NCBI RefSeq assembly: GCF_024600715.1
Contig: NZ_CP102332.1
Coordinates: 3,596,001 to 3,660,000, forward strand
Source of the DNA: Streptomyces changanensis
GTDB lineage: Bacteria > Actinomycetota > Actinomycetes > Streptomycetales > Streptomycetaceae
Direction of reading: 5' to 3'
DNA: 64,000 bases
The notes beneath the pieces are model-generated. The model searched no databases. It had not been told where the DNA came from and was given only the letters and a program-made list of their open reading frames with translations. Every line of letters begins with the position of its first letter. The first letter of the stretch is position 1. Below are positions 61,198 to 64,000 of this stretch, one piece after another. Both the position numbers and the translations under genes were made by a program.

Positions 61198-63597
61198 TCA
61201 GGCCCTGGCCTCGGCGTGTCGGGACGGGCTCCCGTCGGACGGGCCTCCGTCGGACCGCCTTCCGTCGAGGGGCGACACGGGGTGGAAGACGTCCCCTGCG
61301 TCGTCCCGTCTGAGCAGGTACGCCTGCGCCTCGCCGACGTGGAAGTACATGCCCTGGAGCTGCAACGACCCGTCGGCGAGACGCCGGGCCACCGCGTCGT
61401 GCCGCTTCAGGTGCTCCAGCTGCTGCACCACATTGGTCAGGCACAGTTGCTCCACCGCGTCGGCCGGGAGCCGCCCCGACAGGCGCGGCCGCGCCCGTCC
61501 CCCGCTCCGCCCCCGCTCCAGACTCGGCTGCCCGTGACGCAGCCACCGCCCCAGCGGCGTCTGTGGCTCCCGGCCACCCGACGGGGTGTCGAGCGTGGCG
61601 TCCGGGACGCCGCTCAGCAGGGCCTGCATGGCACCGCAGCCGGAGTGCCCGCACACGGTGACCGACCGCACCTGCAGCACGTCCACGGCGTACTCGATCG
61701 CGGCGGCGACCGAGTCGTCGCCGCTCTCCGCACCGGGCAGCGGCACGAGGTTGCCGACGTTCCGCACGGTGAACAGGTCGCCTGGCCCACTCGCTGTGAT
61801 CATGCTGGTCACCAGGCGGGAGTCCGCGCAGGTCAGGAAGAGCTGCGAGGGGCTCTGCCCCTCGCGGGCCAGCCGCGCGAGTTCGTCCCGCACGTGCGGG
61901 GCGGTGTTGCGCTGGAACGAGCTGAGCCCGCGAGCCAGCTGGTGCCCCGTCGTCCGGCCGCGCTCCGCCGGGTGCCCGCCGCAGTGGTGATTGCGCCAGG
62001 GGGTCCACGGCCGGCAGCACGTGTGCGTACCCGCAGACGGATCCGCGATACGCGTACCGGCACGACCCGTCAGCTCCACTTCCCCGCCGTGCGCGAGGTG
62101 CGACATCTGCCAGTCGTGCAGCGTCTCGTAGGCGGCGTGGTCCATGAAGGACCCGTCCAGTTCGATGAGGACCCGCGCGTCGCCCGGGATCTGGTGCAGC
62201 GTCCGGCTCAGCCGGGGCACGGCCAGGAACGTCAACTGGCCCCGCACCCGCACGTGCTCCGTACCGTCCCGCTGCTCCCGGGTGATCCGCGTCCTCGCCA
62301 GCCGGTGGAGGGCCACCCCGGTCGCCACGAGGATGCCGAGGGCGACACCCTGGAGGATCCCGACGAGGACGACCCCCGTCACGGTCGCCGCGTACACCAG
62401 CATCTCCCGGTGCCGGGTGACGCTGCGGATGTGGGTGATGCTGACCATTTGGATGCCGACCGCCATGACCAGCGCGGCCAGCGCGGGGAGCGGGATCAGG
62501 TCCAGCACCGGTACGAGCAGGAACGCGGCGAGCAGGACCCACACCCCGTGCATGACCGTGGAGTTGCGGCTGACGGCGCCCGCCGACACATTCGCCACGC
62601 TCCGCACGGCCACGCCCGCCACGGGCAGGCCGCCCAGGGCGCCGGAGACGATGTTGGCCGCACCCTGCCCCGCCAGCTCGCGGTCGAGGTCCGAGCGGGG
62701 CACTCGTGCCGTGGGGTTCTTGCGCGCCGCGACCAGCTTGTCGATCGCCACGGCCGACAGCAGCGACTGCACGCTTGTGACCAGCGTGATGGTCAGGACG
62801 CCCGCGAGGATGCCGAGGACGGGGCCGTCCGGGATGCCCGGGAGGGCGTGGCTGCTCCACGACGGCAGATCCACCCGGGGTACGCCGAGTCCGGCGGTCA
62901 GGGCCAGCGCGCTGGCCGCGGCGACCGAGGCCAGCGCGGCGGGCACCTTCCGGGCGATCCGTCCGCCCCGCCCGGGCAGCCGCGGCCACAGGAGCAGGAC
63001 GACGATCGTGAGGGCGCTCACCGACAGGGCGGCGAGGTGCGGGTCGGCGAGCTGCCCCGGCAGCCCCAGGACGTTGTCCACGGCCGAACTCTGCGGCGTG
63101 CCGCCGAGGACGATGTGCAGCTGGGCCAGGGCGATCGTCACGCCGATGCCGGCGAGCATCCCGTGCACGATGGCGGGGGAGACGGCGAGTGCCGACCGCG
63201 CCACGCGCAGGGTGGACAGGGCGAGTTGGGTGAGGCCGGCGAGGGCGGTGATGGCGCAGGTGGTCCGCCAGCCGTAACGCTGGATCAGCTCGGCCGTGAC
63301 CACGGTCAGTCCGGCGGCGGGTCCGCTCACCTGGAGGGGGGCCCCGCCCAGGAGTCCGACGACGATGCCGCCGACCGCTGCGGCCACGAGGCCGGCCTGC
63401 AGGGGTGCTCCCGTGGCCAGGGCGATGCCGAGCGAGAGGGGCAGCGCGATCAGGAAGACGGCGATCGAGGCGGACACGTCGCACCCCGCCACCCGGAACC
63501 GCCGCCCGCCCGGTGGCGGACTGTGCTCCCGGGGGAAGCGCCGGGCCCCGCCGGCGGGGCCGGGGTCGTCCGTGCGCTGGGGCGTGCAAGAGCTCAT
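61198..63597 (-). CDS. SulP anion transporter fused to beta-carbonic anhydrase
   Basis: The 799-residue protein joins a SulP permease (about 30-420, ten or more helices starting FRVAGCDVSASIAVFLIALP and with VSGPAAGLTVV and QGAANIVSGALGGLPVAGVA), a short STAS-like domain (about 430-520, RVLIELDGSFMDHAAYETLH) and a beta-carbonic anhydrase (about 575-745). Zinc ligands are Cys in LTCADSRL and His and Cys in VCGHSGCGAM, with the Asp-Arg dyad CADSR intact. It probably imports bicarbonate or another anion and interconverts it with CO2. The ATG at 63597 has GAGGAGG. Confidence 0.93.
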   Translation of the reverse strand: MSSCTPQRTDDPGPAGGARRFPREHSPPPGGRRFRVAGCDVSASIAVFLIALPLSLGIALATGAPLQAGLVAAAVGGIVVGLLGGAPLQVSGPAAGLTVVTAELIQRYGWRTTCAITALAGLTQLALSTLRVARSALAVSPAIVHGMLAGIGVTIALAQLHIVLGGTPQSSAVDNVLGLPGQLADPHLAALSVSALTIVVLLLWPRLPGRGGRIARKVPAALASVAAASALALTAGLGVPRVDLPSWSSHALPGIPDGPVLGILAGVLTITLVTSVQSLLSAVAIDKLVAARKNPTARVPRSDLDRELAGQGAANIVSGALGGLPVAGVAVRSVANVSAGAVSRNSTVMHGVWVLLAAFLLVPVLDLIPLPALAALVMAVGIQMVSITHIRSVTRHREMLVYAATVTGVVLVGILQGVALGILVATGVALHRLARTRITREQRDGTEHVRVRGQLTFLAVPRLSRTLHQIPGDARVLIELDGSFMDHAAYETLHDWQMSHLAHGGEVELTGRAGTRIADPSAGTHTCCRPWTPWRNHHCGGHPAERGRTTGHQLARGLSSFQRNTAPHVRDELARLAREGQSPSQLFLTCADSRLVTSMITASGPGDLFTVRNVGNLVPLPGAESGDDSVAAAIEYAVDVLQVRSVTVCGHSGCGAMQALLSGVPDATLDTPSGGREPQTPLGRWLRHGQPSLERGRSGGRARPRLSGRLPADAVEQLCLTNVVQQLEHLKRHDAVARRLADGSLQLQGMYFHVGEAQAYLLRRDDAGDVFHPVSPLDGRRSDGGPSDGSPSRHAEARA

Positions 63598-63914
63598 GGT
63601 CCCGCCTCCTCTGAAGCGTGTGGTCGCTGGGTCACGATGTGTGACGTCGACATCGTCCGGGCACCGGGACGGTGGTCCGACCGTCGGGGAGAGTGCCGAC
63701 AAGCGAGGGTCGAATCGAGGGATTGCCAACTCTCAGTAAACGGATCGTAATGCAGAGTAAAGATTGAGGCATTACTTTCCCGGCAAATGGTGCAGTGAAT
63801 CACTCGCAAAGGTGATTAATCGTTCTATCGCGGCTCGTCGTGCCGCCCGCTTACCGATCGTGATGCGACGTTGACGGCGCTCGCACACAACCGGAAGCAC
63901 AGAAGGGTGGGCCG
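63598..63914. promoter_or_regulatory. A/T-rich divergent promoter region
   Basis: The 317-bp gap between SulP-CA and the lipoprotein gene includes a low-G+C island at 63720-63830. AATCAC (63798-63803) and GTGATT (63812-63817) form a 6-bp inverted repeat with an 8-nt spacer, a candidate operator. Confidence 0.5.
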
Positions 63915-64000
63915 ATGACGGCTGTCAGGAAGAGGATCACCGTCGGTGCCGTCGCGGCGGCGCTGATCGCCGGGCTGGCGGGGTGCGCAGGCTCCGGCGA
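63915..64000 (+). CDS. lipoprotein, N-terminal fragment
   Basis: Only the first 28 codons lie in the window: MTAVRKRITVGAVAAALIAG then LAGC as lipobox, giving a lipid-anchored extracytoplasmic protein after cleavage before the cysteine. AAGGGTGG precedes the ATG. The mature part is beyond the window, so function is unknown. Confidence 0.8.
   Translation, partial: MTAVRKRITVGAVAAALIAGLAGCAGSG

Noticed and set aside
60922..63750. Long forward-strand open frames opposite the SulP-CA gene
   Set aside because: They mirror a gene with clear domains and read as Arg/Gly/Ala/Pro-rich nonsense; in this G+C range antisense frames stay open by chance.

Overview
The window comes from a high-GC actinomycete, almost certainly a Streptomyces. 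Coding sequence is strongly G/C at third codon positions, GTG starts are frequent, many genes overlap by four bases (GTGA or ATGA), and family signatures such as wblA, Crp, ChiF-type GH19 chitinase, SLATT and DUF5063 proteins are typical of the genus. The gene order purA ... ybaB-recR-ask ... wblA ... crp-nth ... nhaA-acs matches, as far as I remember, the conserved core-chromosome order of S. coelicolor. I see no phage, plasmid, IS or CRISPR locus.

Layout. 0-9 kb: end of an alpha/beta hydrolase, an NmrA-like reductase, a NarL-type two-component system, a cytochrome P450, and an ABC-2 exporter facing its own GbsR/MarR-type regulator across a palindromic operator. 9-12 kb: a divergent lipid-kinase-like gene and purA with a structured leader, a truncated protein-kinase remnant, and a secreted GH19 chitinase whose promoter carries two DasR-type boxes. 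12-22 kb: an accessory block of small regulator/enzyme modules (alpha/beta hydrolase, GNAT, TetR with an imine-reductase-like enzyme, a RelE-like pair, a HemK-like methyltransferase, DJ-1/MarR, class-III aminotransferase with GntR, a maltokinase-cap-like protein). 22-28 kb: SLATT protein, ybaB, recR, DUF5063 and aspartate kinase. The asd gene that normally follows ask is a frameshifted wreck here. 29-37 kb: a sigma factor coupled to a membrane protein, then a minus-strand run of SURF1, S9 peptidase, DUF7144 and HAD genes. 37-44 kb: NfeD/SPFH pair, tRNA-Pro(CGG), metallophosphoesterase, YqeY, class A PBP, wblA. 44-58 kb: two ArsA-like ATPases, DUF4177, RidA, Nudix, metallo-beta-lactamase-fold, second SPFH protein, Crp, Nth, CoA pyrophosphatase with a long repetitive N-terminus, MarP-like protease, small ORF, epoxide-hydrolase-like protein, holin-like protein, NhaA. 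58-64 kb: acetyl-CoA synthetase, a SulP transporter fused to a beta-carbonic anhydrase, and the start of a lipoprotein.

How the genes work together. Core functions are purine synthesis (PurA), recombination and repair (RecR, Nth), aspartate-family amino acids (Ask), cell-wall synthesis (PBP), pH and anion homeostasis (NhaA, SulP-CA), acetate activation (Acs) and developmental regulation (WblA, Crp). Several accessory modules are self-contained switches: a regulator next to its target with a visible inverted or direct repeat at the shared promoter. Intergenic regions are unusually rich in short G+C tandem repeats (periods 7, 9, 15, 18, 19 and 23 bp) and long perfect hairpin terminators. I found no convincing wholly new system; the best leads are the asd decay, the regulatory sites at the chitinase and crp/nth promoters, the 16-codon leader before the RelE-like pair, the purA leader, and the SulP-carbonic anhydrase fusion.
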